A DNA stretch of 64,000 nucleotides from Loripinus fragilis (GCA_964019695.1 OZ026528.1:55954495-56018494), one strand, 5' to 3'. Shown: positions 31,030 to 42,420, counted from the stretch's first letter. Numbers and translations: made by a program. The notes: a model not told the origin generated them from the sequence alone.

Positions 31030-31385
31030 TGCCATCAGATTCAAGCAGTTTGGAACCAGATCTGGACCAATGTTTTATTGTACTTGATCTGGATTCAAAC
31101 TGTTTTTAAAGGTTATCAACAGATGACAAAAGTGGTTCTTAATAGGCAAGGAAATTGCTTTCAACAATTTTCACATCATGTTTAGATGGTACCTCCTTAT
31201 AAACTCTACATGTTGGGTTATTTTTCATGCTTTTGTTGTCTACTGCTGATTTTTTTTTTCAGAATATTTTTTTTCAAAAATACATACCAAGTACCAACAG
31301 AGTGTCAAACAGTTTAGGTCCAGAACTAGGTCCAAAATATTTGCAAAGATTATCAACAGACAACACTAGCAGCCAAAGAGTTATG
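31030..31385. mobile_element. MITE family E, two diverged copies
   Basis: 31030-31165 has AGCAGTTTGGAACCAGATC and TTATCAACAGATGACAAAAG. 31190-31385 has GGTTATTTTTCATGCTTTTG, AGTGTCAAACAGTTTAGG and GCAGCCAAAGAGTTA. Confidence 0.6.
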
Positions 31386-31400
31386 CCTTATTAACCATTT

Positions 31401-31640
31401 GAGCTGTGACAAAATGTGATTTCCAACAATGTGGCATTTTGACAAGTGTAGATGCAGACGAGCCTCTGCAGCCTCCTTTTAAGCTTAGAAACTCCTAATG
31501 GTGTTCATTCAGTAGCTTAACAATCATAGAATACTCAAGCGACTTGCAAAGGCTCTGATCAGACTGTGCGTATGCGCAGGCTGGTCTGAGCCTTTGCTGG
31601 TCGCACATACCACATTGTTGGAAATCTCATGTCATGGCTC
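31401..31640. mobile_element. MITE family B abutting the exon 6 acceptor
   Basis: GAGCTGTGACAAAATGTGAT to CATGTCATGGCTC. Only 15 nt (31641-31655, ending TATCATTACAG) separate it from exon 6, so any branch point or pyrimidine tract for that acceptor must lie in the MITE or be very weak. Confidence 0.8.
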
Positions 31641-31655
31641 ATTATATCATTACAG

Positions 31656-31870
31656 GTACACAGAATCTACCAGGATCAACAATTGGACGGAAAGCCTACT
31701 ATTGTCGATTTTGTCCGAAGATGTTTGTTTCCCCATATTCCCTAATGCGACTTGAGAGAGTACATACCGGAGAGAAACCTTATTCTTGTCAACATTGTCG
31801 CAAGAGATTCTCAACTAAAGGTGGCCTCAAGTCACACCAAGTTGTGCATATAAAATTGCAAGGATTTTAA
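31656..31870 (+). CDS. Zinc-finger terminal exon 6; finger 1 lacks a zinc ligand
   Basis: Acceptor TATCATTACAG with little pyrimidine tract; 215 nt in phase 1. With an upstream G the lead is GTQNLPGSTIGRKAYYC. Finger 1: CRFCPKMF, then SLMRLERVH; the first His is Leu (CTT for CAT), so this finger should bind zinc poorly or not at all. Linker HTGEKPY. Finger 2: CQHCRKRF, then GLKSHQVVH, canonical. It ends IKLQGF and stops at 31868-31870. A family B MITE ends 15 nt before the exon. The second finger plus stop is the founder of the large array at 32147-34886. The exon could be decaying, or could now supply a single-finger tail. Confidence 0.65.
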
Positions 31871-31879
31871 CAAGATTCA

Positions 31880-32146
31880 AACTAAGTAATAATATCCGAA
31901 TCCATACGGGCCTACAATTTAACGTTTCCCCGCCTTCCCATAAATGTGACACAAGAGAATCATAGGTTTAGATAAACAAAAAATTTCAGGTTTAAATTGT
32001 AAATATTTTCTTACCCATAATTTTTAGCATATGTTTTGGGTGCTCAAAAGAACCGTCTCATTGAGACGGTTCTTTTGAGTACCCACAACATATGTTTTGG
32101 TTGAGAAATAAGAAAAATATTTTCCTGTTGCGCACTTTTATCTAAA
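31880..32146. repeat. Left flank duplicated at 34900, with MITE A
   Basis: Shares TAAACAAAAAATTTCA, GTAAATATTTTCTTACCCAT, a family A hairpin (GGTGCTCAAAAGAACCGTC / GACGGTTCTTTTGAGTACC) and TTTTCCTGTTGCGCAC with 34920-35225. Confidence 0.7.
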
Positions 32147-34886
32147 GGCATGAGAGAATACATACTGGATAGAAACCTTATTCTTGTCAACACTGTGGCA
32201 AAGGATTCTCCACAAAAGATGGCCTCAAGTCACACCAAGTAGTGCATATAAAATTGCAAGAATTTTGATACTTATCAACACTGTGGCAAGAGATTCTCAA
32301 CAAAAGATGGCCTCAAGTCACACCAAGTAGTGCATATAAAATTGCAAGAATTTTGATACTTATCAACACTGTGGCAAGAGATTCTCAACAAAAGATGGCC
32401 TCAGGTCACACCAAGTAGTGCATATAAAATTGCAAGGATTTTGATACTGGTCAACATTGTGGCAAGAGATTCTCAACAAAAGATTGCCTCAAGTCACACC
32501 AAGTAGTGCATATAAAATTGCAAGGATTTCGATACTTGTCAACACTGTGGCAAGAGATTCTCAACAAAAGATGGCCTCAAGTCACACCAAGTTGTGCATA
32601 TAAAATTGCAAGGATTTTGATACTTGTCAACACTGTGGCAAGAGATGGCCTCAAGTCACACCAAGTTGTGCATATAAAATTGCAAGGATTTTGATACTTG
32701 TCAACACTGTGGCAAGAGATGGCCTCAAGTCACACCAAGTAGTGCATATAAAATTGCAAGAATTTTGATACTTATCAACACTGTGGCAAGAGATTCTCAA
32801 CAAAAGATGGCCTCAAGTCACACCAAGTAGTGCATATAAAATTGCAAGAATTTTGATACTTATCAACACTGTGGCAAGAGATTCTCAACAAAAGATGGCC
32901 TCAGGTCACACCAAGTAGTGCATATAAAATTGCAAGGATTTTGATACTGGTCAACATTGTGGCAAGAGATTCTCAACAAAAGATTGCCTCAAGTCACACC
33001 AAGTAGTGCATATAAAATTGCAAGGATTTCAATACTTGTCAACACTGTGGCAAGAGATTCTCAACAAAAGATGGCCTCAAGTCACACCAAGTTGTGCATA
33101 TAAAATTGCAAGGATTTTGATACTTGTCAACACTGTGGCAAGAGATTCTCAACAAAAGATGGCCTCAGGTCACACCAAGTAGTGCATATAAAATTGCAAG
33201 GATTTTGATACTGGTCAACATTGTGGCAAGAGATTCTCAACAAAAGATTGCCTCAAGTCACACCAAGTAGTGCATATAAAATTGCAAGGATTTCGATACT
33301 TGTCAACACTGTGGCAAGAGATTCTCAACAAAAGATGGCCTCAAGTCACACCAAGTTGTGCATATAAAATTGCAAGGATTTTGATACTTGTCAACACAGT
33401 GGCAAGAGATGGCCTCAAGTCACACCAAGTTGTGCATATAAAATTGCAAGGATTTTGATACTTGTCAACACTGTGGCAAGAGATGGCCTCAAGTCACACC
33501 AAGTAGTGCATATGAAATTGCAAGAATTTTGATACTTATCAACACTGTGGCAAGAGATTCTCAACAAAAGATGGCCTCAAGTCACACCAAGTAGTGCATA
33601 TAAAATTGCAAGAATTTTGATACTTATCAACACTGTGGCAAGAGATTCTCAACAAAAGATGGCCTCAGGTCACACCAAGTAGTGCATATAAAATTGCAAG
33701 GATTTTGATACTGGTCAACATTGTGGCAAGAGATTCTCAACAAAAGATTGCCTCAAGTCACACACAGTAGTTCATATAAAATTGCAAGGATTTCGATACT
33801 TGTCAACACTGTGGCAAGAGATTCTCAACAAAAGATGGCCTCAAGTCACACCAAGTTGTGCATATAAAATTGCAAGGATTTTGATACTTGTCAACACTGT
33901 GGCAAGAGATGGCCTCAAGTCACACCAAGTTGTGCATATAAAATTGCAAGGATTTTGATACTTGTCAACACTATGGCAAGAGATGGCCTCAAGTCACACC
34001 AAGTTGTGCATATAAAATTGCAAGGATTTTGATACTTGTCAACACTGTGGCAAGAGATGGCCTCAAGTCACACCAAGTTGTGCATATAAAATTGCAAGGA
34101 TTTTGATACTTGTCAACACTGCAGCAAGAGATTCTCAACAAAAGATGGCCTCAAGTCACACCAAGTAGTGCATATAAAATTGCAAGGATTTTGATACCTA
34201 TCAACACTGAGGCAAAAGATTCTCAACAAAAGATGGCCTCAAGTCACACCAATTTGTGCATATTAAATTGCAAGGATTTTGATACTTGTCAACATTGTGG
34301 CAAGAGATTCTCAACAAAAGATGGCCTCAAGTCACACCAAGTTGTGCATATAAGATTGCAAGGATTTTGATACTTATCAACATTGTGGCAAGAGATTCTC
34401 AACAAAAGATGGCCTCAAGTCACACCAAGTAGTGCATATAAAATTGCAAGGATTTTGATACTGGTCAACATTGTGCCAAGAGATTCTCAACAAAAGATGG
34501 CCTCAAGTCAAACCAAGTTGTGCATATAAGATTGCAAGGATTTTGATACTTATCAACATTGTGGCAAGAGATTCTCAACAAAAGATGGCCTCAAGTCACA
34601 CCAAGTAGTGCATATAAAATTGCAAGGATTTTGATACTAGTCAACATTGTAGCAAGCGATTCTCAACAAAAGATGGCCACAAGTCACACCAAGTAGTGCA
34701 TATAAAATTGCAAGGATTTTGATTGTGACAAGAGATTCTCAACAAAAGATGGCCTCAAGTCACACCAAGTAGTGCATATAAAATTGCAAGGATTTTGATA
34801 CTTGTCAACAATGTGGCAAGAGATTCTCAACAATGATGGCCTCAAGTCACACCAAGTTGTACATATAAAATTGCAAGGATTTTGAT
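32147..34886 (+). repeat. 88/74-bp array of exon 6 finger 2 modules
   Basis: Roughly 30 units. A full unit is 88 bp and covers finger 2 from TGTCAACACTGTGGCAAGAG to CACACCAAGTTGTGCATATA and the stop in GGATTTTGA. Short 74-bp units lack 14 bp between two GAGAT/AGAT copies, removing finger residues. 32506-32694 and 33270-33458 encode identical 62-residue frames, giving a 764-bp higher-order repeat (seven 88-bp plus two 74-bp units). Because 88 is 1 modulo 3, frames shift in every unit and a TGA ends each finger frame, so it cannot encode a multi-finger protein. Confidence 0.9.
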
Positions 34887-34899
34887 TTGATTAATAAAT

Positions 34900-35300
34900 T
34901 TGCAAGCCAGCATTCAAACCAAGTAATTACATGTATATCTGTCAACACTGTGGCAACCAGAATCCATCCGGGCCTTCAATTCAACAGAAGGTGTACAATT
35001 GTCTATTTTGTTCTAACATGTCTTCCCTAATGGGACACGTGAGATTCATATGATTGGATAAACAAAAAATTTCAAGGTTAAATTGTAAATATTTTCTTAC
35101 CCATGATTTTTAGCATACATTTTGGGTACTCAAAAGAACCGTCTCATTGAGACGGTTCTTTTGAGTACCCACAACATAATTTTGGTTTAGGAATAAGAAA
35201 GTTATTTTCCTGTTACACACTCTTAGCTAAAGGCATGAGAGAATACATACTGGAGAGAAGCCTTATGAATGTGCTTGTCAACACTGTGGCAAAAGTCCAG
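34900..35300 (+). pseudogene. Right flank duplicate with broken first finger
   Basis: Mirrors 31880-32190. A relic first finger is seen (ACAATTGTCTATTTTGTTC, CTAATGGGACACGTGAG; deleted in the middle), then a family A MITE (35095-35200), then GAGAGAATACATACTGGAGA (ERIHTGE), KPYE and CQHCGK before the homology stops near 35295. Confidence 0.65.
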
Positions 35301-35344
35301 ATAAGGTATTTTTTGTCGAAAATTGTGGATATTATCGTATCCAT

Positions 35345-35640
35345 TAATTTAAAAAATTTTCATGTGTTTTGGTGCTCAAAAGAACCGTCTCATTGAGTAC
35401 CCACAACATTATTATATGTTTTGGTTGAGAAATAACCAAAATAATTCATAGTTTTCTGGAAGCCTTGTGAAAGTGTGAAAAGATTAATCCTAATTGCAGG
35501 ATTTTGAGGTTCATGACCTTTCATAAGATCAGGAACCGGTCAAACTTTCTCAAGCATTTCTCAACAAAAGATGGCCTCAAGTCTCGCCAAGTTATACATA
35601 TAAAATTGCAAGTATCCTGATTTATAAGATATGCAACCAA
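35345..35640. repeat. Third partial flank copy with MITE A and one finger unit
   Basis: 35370-35440 is a shortened family A hairpin (GGTGCTCAAAAGAACCGTC, then GAGTACCCACAACA). 35560-35620 is one diverged array unit (TTTCTCAACAAAAGATGGCC, AAGTTATACATATAAAATTG). Confidence 0.6.
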
Positions 35641-35814
35641 AATGCTTATGGCGTTAACACTAGCTGACCTTTCTCTACAAAAGATGGGGAGGGAGGAGTG
35701 CAGTGGTTCATCTGTAGAGTCTTAGACTTTACATCAAAGGGTTGCTGGTTGGAGACTTAAGGAGGCACTGTGTTGTATCCCTTTAACTACTGCTTAGTAT
35801 TGGTTGTAAATGAT

Positions 35815-36030
35815 GTGGGCCTCTTCACAAGAAAAAATGAATTAGCTGCAGCGAAAAACAAAAGCTCAGACCAGCCTGTGCATCTGCTCAGTCTGATCTA
35901 CGCATATGTTATTTGCTATCCAAAAAGTATGATAGCTGAACACGCTACATGCAAAATTTCATGATTCTAGCTAGTCTAAGTAGCTAAGCAGGCTGGTCGG
36001 AAACCCTGAAGACAGGTTTTCTCACATTTA
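35815..36030. mobile_element. MITE family C, reverse orientation
   Basis: AGCTCAGACCAGCCTGTGCA, TTTCATGATTCTAGCTAG, then CCCTGAAGACAGGTTTTCTC. The left end is degraded. Confidence 0.6.
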
Positions 36031-36054
36031 CAGCCCATATGAGCCAGGATGATT

Positions 36055-36273
36055 TTGGCCACATGGCCAGAAAACCTGTCTTCGGGGTTTCGGACAAAGT
36101 GAGCTTCAAACCAGTCTCTAGAAAATTTAAAATTTGCTTGTAGCAAGTCTAGATATGATACTTCTCGATGAGCGAATAACAAAGGCACTGATCAGTCTGC
36201 GTGGATGTGCAGGCTGGTCTGCGCCTGTGTGGTTCGCAAACCCCTAAAGACAGGTTTTCTCGCATTGAAGCCC
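36055..36273. mobile_element. MITE family C
   Basis: AAAACCTGTCTTCGGGGTTTC, TTGCTTGTAGCAAG, GCTGATCAG-type centre (CACTGATCAGTCTGCGTGG) and AAAGACAGGTTTTCTCGC. A fragment of family K follows at 36390-36490. Confidence 0.7.
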
Positions 36274-36689
36274 ATTTTATAACATGCAGATAAATAGTGG
36301 CAACTCTGAGTACACTGTAAATGTAAACTTGTGGCAAGCCAGAACAAATTATAGGGACATTGACATTGTTTCTCCTAAAAGTTGATAGGTCTCAAGTTAA
36401 AATTGTGAGTGATTTATCTACCAAAAACTTACTGACAAACAGTGATTTATTGTGCGACAAATCACTGATTGCACTGATGTATGCTTTTATAATAAAATTT
36501 TATCTCAATATTTTTTCTCAATTATCTCTTTCAAAATGACAAAATATTGGTTGGCCCTTCTAGTATGTGCAGACAATGAAAGAGCCACTTAGTTGTGCAG
36601 ACTGCTCATGGCCTTATATGTGTCCCTGTGTATATCATCTGATGAATACTTATATAGCTTTGAGAAGCTGTGTGTTGTGCGGGTTTAAT

Positions 36690-37515
36690 GCAAATATGCA
36701 TTAACTCTTGTCTGCTAGTGTAGTCTGTGGATAACCTTTGCAAACAGTTTTGACCCAGATCAAGCCCTACAAAATATTTGGATCCAAGCTGTTTTTCCAC
36801 TCCAATAGTGTTTCTAAGATAGTTTTGTTTAAAAATCAGCAGACGACAAAAAACATGTAAAATTACCCAGCATGCAAAGATTAAAATCAGATAACAATCA
36901 CCTTGCTCTATCTTTGCCTGCTAGATGTGTATTTTGTCTTCTACTGATTATCTTTAGAACAGTTTGAACCCAGATCAGGACAGAATTCTGTCCTGAGCAT
37001 GATCCAAACCATTGTGTTCCTGGAAGAATATTTTTTAAAAAGTTGATTTTCAAACAAAAATCAGCAAATAACACAAAACATGAAAAATTACTCAGCATGC
37101 AAAGATTAAAATCAGATAACAATCACTTTGCTCTATCTTTGCCTGCTATAAGTGGCATATTTTGTCTTCTCCTGATTATCTTTTGCAAACAGTTTGAACC
37201 CAGATCAGGACAGATTTCCATGAAAGTGTTCCTGGAAGAACTTTTTTTAAAAGTTGATTTTCAAACAAAAGTCAGCAAATAACACAAAACATGAAAAATT
37301 ACTCGGCAAATTAGATAAGAATTTTGTTTTATTTCTCAGATAGAGGTCTTTGCATATGCTGGGAAATTGTTTCATGCTTTTGTTGTCATCTGCCAACTTT
37401 TTTCAAAATGAATTTTTTCAAAAATCTTTAGGAACACTAAATGGTTTATATCCAGACTGTTTGCAAAGGTAATCAACAGATGACAAAAGTCTCCGCTAGC
37501 AAGGAAAGGGTTTAA
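36690..37515. mobile_element. Cluster of four family E MITEs
   Basis: Copies at about 36700-36880, 36890-37110, 37112-37310 and 37345-37510. The second and third share CAGATAACAATCAC and TTGCTCTATCTTTGCCTGCT 224 bp apart, so they are a tandem duplication. The cluster ends about 40 bp before the exon 7 acceptor. Confidence 0.65.
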
Positions 37516-37552
37516 CTAGCAATTTTCTGATCTGTTTCTCTTTTTCTTTTAG

Positions 37553-37773
37553 GAAGAAGAGCAGTTAGATCAAACATGGGAAAGCTGAATCGATTTGAAT
37601 GCTCATTTTGTGGAAAGATCTTTCCAAGACCAGATCACCTGATTCGGCACGAGAGAATACATACTGGAGAGAAACCTTACACTTGTGATGTGTGCGGCAG
37701 GAGATTCAATACAAAAGAAGGACTTAAAACTCACCGACTTATCCACATGAAAGCCAATTTAGGATTATTTTAA
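37553..37773 (+). CDS. Zinc-finger terminal exon 7 (two C2H2 fingers)
   Basis: Acceptor TTTCTCTTTTTCTTTTAG with a strong pyrimidine tract; 221 nt in phase 1. With an upstream G the lead is [17 protein letters not shown], basic. Finger 1: CSFCGKIF, then HLIRHERIH. Linker HTGEKPY. Finger 2: CDVCGRRF, then GLKTHRLIH. It ends MKANLGLF, stopping at 37771-37773. All ligands are canonical. An AATAAA at 37829 is 55 bp downstream. Finger 2 plus stop is the parent of the array that follows. It is the last of the two-finger subfamily in order along the locus. Confidence 0.8.
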
Positions 37774-39535
37774 TCCTTTTCCCACCAATTAGGACCATGT
37801 GACATGTGCTACAGGAGATTCAAAACCAAATAAAAACCAATTTAGGATTATTTTAACTTTCCCATTGCATTTCATGTGTCTGGCAGGAGATTCAATACGA
37901 AAGAAGGACGTAAATCTCACCAACTTATTTACATGAAAGCCAGTTTAGGATTATTTTAACTGTCACATGTGCGACAGAAGATTCAATTTGAAATGACATA
38001 GATTTCACCGACTTAATCACAATAAAGCCAATTTAGGATTATTTTAACTGTCCCATTGTATTTCACGTGTGCGGCAGGAGATTCAATTCTAAAGGACATA
38101 GATTTCACTGACTTAATCACATGAAAGCCAATTTAGGATTATTTTAAATTTCCCATTGTATTTCACGTGTTGGCAGGATATTCAATACGAAAGAAGGACA
38201 TAAAACTCAACGACTTATCCACATGAAAGCCAATTTAGGATTATTTTAATGTCCCATTCTATTTCACGTGTGGGCAGGAGATTCAATACGAAAGAAGGAC
38301 TTAAATCTCACCTACTTATCCACATGAAAGCCAATTTAGGATTATTTTAACTGTCTGATTGTGTTTCACGTGTGGGCAGGAGATTCAATATGATAGAAGG
38401 ACTTAAAACTCACCGACTTATCGACATGAAAGCTAATTAAGGATCATTTTAACTGTCCAATTGTACATGTATTTTATGTGTGTGGCAGGAGATTCAATAC
38501 GAAAGAAGGACATAAAACTCACCGACTTATCCACATGAAAGCTAATTTAGGATTATTTTAACTGTCCCATTGTACATGTATTTTATGTGTGTGGCAGGAG
38601 ATTCAATACGAAAGAAGGACATAAAACTCACTGACTTATCCACATGAAAGCTAATTTAGGATCATTTTAACTGTCCCATTGTACATGTATTTTATGTGTG
38701 TGGCAGGAGATTCAATACGAAAGAAGGACATAAAACTCACCGACTTATCCACATGAAAGCCAATTTAGGATCATTTTAACTGTCCCATTGTACATGTATT
38801 TTATGTGTGTGGCAGGAGATTCAATATGAAAGAAGGACATAAAACTCACCGACTTATCCACATGAAAGCCAATTTAGGATTATTTTAACTGTCCCGTTGT
38901 ATTTCAAGTGTGGGCAGGAAATACCAAAGAAGGACATAAAACGGTTGACCACATAAAACTCACCGACTTATCCACATGAAAGCTAATTTAGGATTATTTT
39001 AACTGTCCCATTGTATTTCACGTGTGGGCAGGAAATACCAAAGAAGGACATAAAACGGTTGACCACATAAAACTCACCGACTTATCCACATGAAAGCTAA
39101 TTTAGGATTATTTAAACTGTCCCATTGTATTTCACATGTGGGCAGGAAATACCAAAGAAGGACATAAAACGGTTGACCACATAAAACTCACCGACTTATC
39201 CACATGAAAGCTAATTTAGGATTATTTTAACTGTCCCGTTGTATCTTACGTGTTGCAGGAGATTCAATACAAAAGAAGGACATAAAACTCACCGACTTAG
39301 CCACATGAAAACTAATTTAGGATTATTTTAACTGTCCCGTTGTATTTCACGTGTGGGCAGGAGATTCAATAGGAAAGAAGGACATAAAACTCACCGACTT
39401 ATCCACATGAAAGCCAATTAAGGATTATTTTAGCTGTCCCATTGTATTTCATGTGTGGGCAGGAGATTCAATACCAAAGAAGGACATAAAACTCACCAAC
39501 TTATCCACATGAAAGCCAATTTAGGATTATTTAAC
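37774..39535 (+). repeat. ~101/109-bp array of exon 7 finger 2 modules
   Basis: About sixteen units, each with GGCAGGAGATTCAATACGAA, AGAAGGACATAAAACTCACC, GACTTATCCACATGAAAGC and TTAGGATTATTTTAA (stop), plus ACTGTCCCATTGTA. Most units share two changes from the exon: the first Cys codon is lost (FYVC or similar in place of CDVC) and CTT (Leu) became CAT (His). Shared variants point to homogenisation or spread from one mutated unit. Three units near 38920-39190 carry an extra CGGTTGACCACATAAAA segment. Confidence 0.85.
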
Positions 39536-39539
39536 TCTT

Positions 39540-40015
39540 TTTCGAGGCAACTACGACTTTTGTCCTCTGCTCCTCGTCTGCATATAGTCTAAGGTAGCCT
39601 ATATAGCAAACATTATGGACCCAGATTAAACTGCTCCCAGGGGAGCAGTCTGATCAGGGTTCATAGTGTTTGCTTCCATGATTAAATCAAGTCTGAAGTG
39701 CGCTTGGGTATATGCAGAAGAAGTGTAAAGGCAGACATCATTTTTGGGGCAAAAATATATTACTAGGATGGGATAAAGGTTAACTGTCCCACTGGGTTTT
39801 AAAAAATCTAATTGACAATATTCTTAAGTTGAATAGACTTGCTGCCCCCTAGGAAATTTTTCATGCTTTTTTGTCATCATGATTTTTTTTTAACATTTAC
39901 TTTTTCAATAAGTCTTGAGGAATACCTTATATATGTGTCAAATAGATTGGATCCAGATCAGGCCCAACATTTTGCAAAAGCTATCAGCAGACGACACTAG
40001 GAGGCAAAAAGTTAA
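39540..40015. mobile_element. Family Q element and a family E fragment
   Basis: 39540-39720: inverted GACTTTTGTCCTCTGCTC..GCAGAAGAAGTGTAAAGG-like ends around CTGCTCCCAGGGGAGCAG. 39840-40015: TTTTTCATGCTTTTTTGTCA, TGTCAAATAGATTGGATCC and AGGCAAAAAGTTAA. 40016-40590 shows nothing recognisable. Confidence 0.5.
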
Positions 40016-40592
40016 CCAACATTCTGGATGCGAGATTATTATAAAGCTCTTGGACGTGTATTTTCAATGTTCATGGATTTTGGGAAGTCGGGGAGACAGA
40101 ATACACAAATGTCTTTGTTCTCTAATTCATTCACTTTTCTGATTATAAATTTCACTATTCAACAAATAACAAAATTGGCAGTTCCAAATTTATACCATAA
40201 AACAATTTTACAAAGTTCACAGAAAATAAGTTGAGTTGCTGGTAAAATCCAAGCTTATATAAATTTATATATATATGTAGTCGGATGAATCCAAACTAGA
40301 TGTTATTACTTCAGTTGGCAATTCCTAACTAACTTCACATTGTCTTAAAACTCCAAATTCTCTCTACTGGAGACATAAGACACCCCCTTTTCAACCTATT
40401 GACCAACCAATTTATCCTTGGTGCAGTATTAGCCTGTTCGACAAATAAAGTTTTACAATCATATAAACTATCAAGATTAACCAAGATGTGATAAACCTTG
40501 ATAGATATGAGTGTCTTAACATAGACTTCATAATCTTATTAAAATGGCTCAATCCACTCCATAAAGATAAACTGGTTGCTTGATAGATGACT

Positions 40593-40960
40593 TAATTAAC
40601 TCTTGTCATGCTGAATATTATTTTCTGCACAACACTTCTCCCCACTTTATTCCTGTTAAAATGAAGCCTTTCTTGGCAGTTGTGTTTCTTGACTGTTTTA
40701 GAAAATGAATTCCTTTATATTAGCCCTTTGTTGCTATTTTTACAGAATAGTTCACTTTCTATTAGCCTTTTCTTGACTGTTATAGAAAATGAATTCCTTT
40801 ATACTAGCCTTTTGTTGATAATTTTAAAGAATAGTTCACTTTCTATTAGCCTTTTCTTGACTGTTTTAGAAAATGAATTCCTTTATACTAGCCCTTTGTT
40901 GCTATTTTTACAGAAAAGTTCACTTTCTAATAGCCTTTTCTTGACAAATAGAATATAGTG
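40593..40960. repeat. ~85-bp tandem repeat, three copies
   Basis: CTTGACTGTT recurs near 40687, 40773 and 40857 with GAAAATGAATTCCTTTATA, TTGTTGCTATTTTTACAG and GTTCACTTTCTATTAGCC. It starts beside a TTAACTCTTGTCATGCTGA end like the element at 17452. Confidence 0.75.
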
Positions 40961-41059
40961 CATTCCCTTTTTCTGGGGCGAAGTGTTTCAGATGAAGGTG
41001 ATCATGTGAAGTGTTTCTTTATTAGTATTTAATATACAGTCTTTCTATGGACTGTTTTT

Positions 41060-41234
41060 TTATTTCCCCACTTGAAACCACATCCTAGTCTAATGTAGAG
41101 TTATGCAATTTTGTCAAAAAAGTGAAACGCCACCTAGCGCCACTTTCGGGTGTGACTAATATATTCTTCTCCCCATAGAAACCTATAAAACTTAAGATTT
41201 TCCAAGGAGGGGGGGGGGGTACAGTCCGGTCCTC

Positions 41235-41265
<31 letters not shown>

Positions 41266-41300
41266 ACCCTCTAACAAACTTCTGGATCAACACATGTTAA
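41060..41300. mobile_element. G/C-run repeat with a 28-bp C homopolymer
   Basis: GGGGGGGGGGTACAGTCC faces a run of 28 C (41238-41265); CTTCTGGATCAACACATG ends it. The same class as 30680. 41300-41640 holds nothing I recognise. Confidence 0.55.
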
Positions 41301-41639
41301 TGTTTGCATACAACTAAAATACTGGTTCAAGTGGAATTATCCTTATATCCCTATTACTTGCTGCAAACAGATCAAGTAGATATTTTACCTTTTGGTATTT
41401 ATAATAGATAAATCAAAGCAAAAGAAAGTGGCATTATTTACTTTTTTTTCTACATTTCTTTTGCCAACTTTACGCAAGTTTCGATTCATATGGTCAGAAT
41501 GGCTCATAGTTATTCACATGGGGCATACATTTGAAAACTTTCGTGCATTTGAAAGTGTGATCGAGCCCACTTTAAGATACTTACTGGGAATTGTAGAAAG
41601 TGTAATTCACAATATCTACATTAATTGCTACCGATAGTT

Positions 41640-42215
41640 ACCGGTCTACAGGTGGTCAGTAATGTAAATGCAGGTATCCAGAACCCCTCCTCAGGGGGGG
41701 GGGGGGGGTATATATGACATAGTACGGATGTGCGGCGCGAATAGCACCCTTTTTCAGCGCTGCCAGGTATACGATAAGCCCCCCTTTTCTAAGAAAAGTA
41801 TATGACTGACCCCAGTTTTTCATCATTGTTATATGAATGGTCCCATTCCATTTTTTGACATCCCTGTTTGAAAATACTCATATATTTGCTCAGATATTCA
41901 GCTCAGAAGCCAAAATTGTAATACATGTATTTATAAAAAAAATTGTAAACTTTGTTTACAAACAGCAAAAAGGGTATATAAAGTCAAAGAACAGTATTTG
42001 AATATGTAAGCTTTTTGTTCAATCAAGTGTATGATTAGCATTTTTTCGAAGACCAGGTATATGATTGGGGTAGGTTTCAAAAAACTTTCCTGCACACCCG
42101 TACCAAAATTACCCTCAAGTTGCCTCCCCCCCCCCAAAACCCTCCCTCCCCTCGAGGTATTTTCAGCTATTGTAGGGGAAGGGGACTGACTACCCCCCCC
42201 CCTCCAGTATAACAT
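41640..42215. mobile_element. Repeat with inverted C/G-rich ends
   Basis: CCAGAACCCCTCCTCA plus a 15-G run (41694-41708) at the left and GGGACTGACTACCCCCC..CCTCCAG at the right. Repeated phrases TATACGATAAGCCCCCC and GGTATATGATTGGGG-like sequence inside. Confidence 0.45.
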
Positions 42216-42249
42216 GTTATTACATGTTATAGTTTTTCTTGTTATGCTT

Positions 42250-42420
42250 TATTTGGGGTCCATCTGAATAAACATGTTTTACATGAATCTGGTAATAAAG
42301 GGACAATTTTACAAAGGAATTATAGGAAAATGGTCATTTTCCAGTAATTTCTTAGTAAAACTCCATGGTAAAATATTTTGGGCCACAATATGACCATGTT
42401 ATATCTGTGTTGTAATAAAT
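42250..42420. mobile_element. Family H MITE, single copy
   Basis: GGGTCCATCTGAATAAAC, TATAGGAAAATGGTCATT, ACTCCATGGTAAAATATT and a GTTATATCTGTGTTGTAATA end, matching the array at 10036. Confidence 0.6.

Noticed and set aside
32147..34886. A long multi-finger zinc-finger gene
   Set aside because: Unit length 88 or 74 bp breaks the frame at each junction and each finger frame ends in TGA; there are no acceptors.
32147..39535. CRISPR-like repeat-spacer arrays
   Set aside because: The units are contiguous, diverged copies of a coding finger without unique spacers, in animal DNA.
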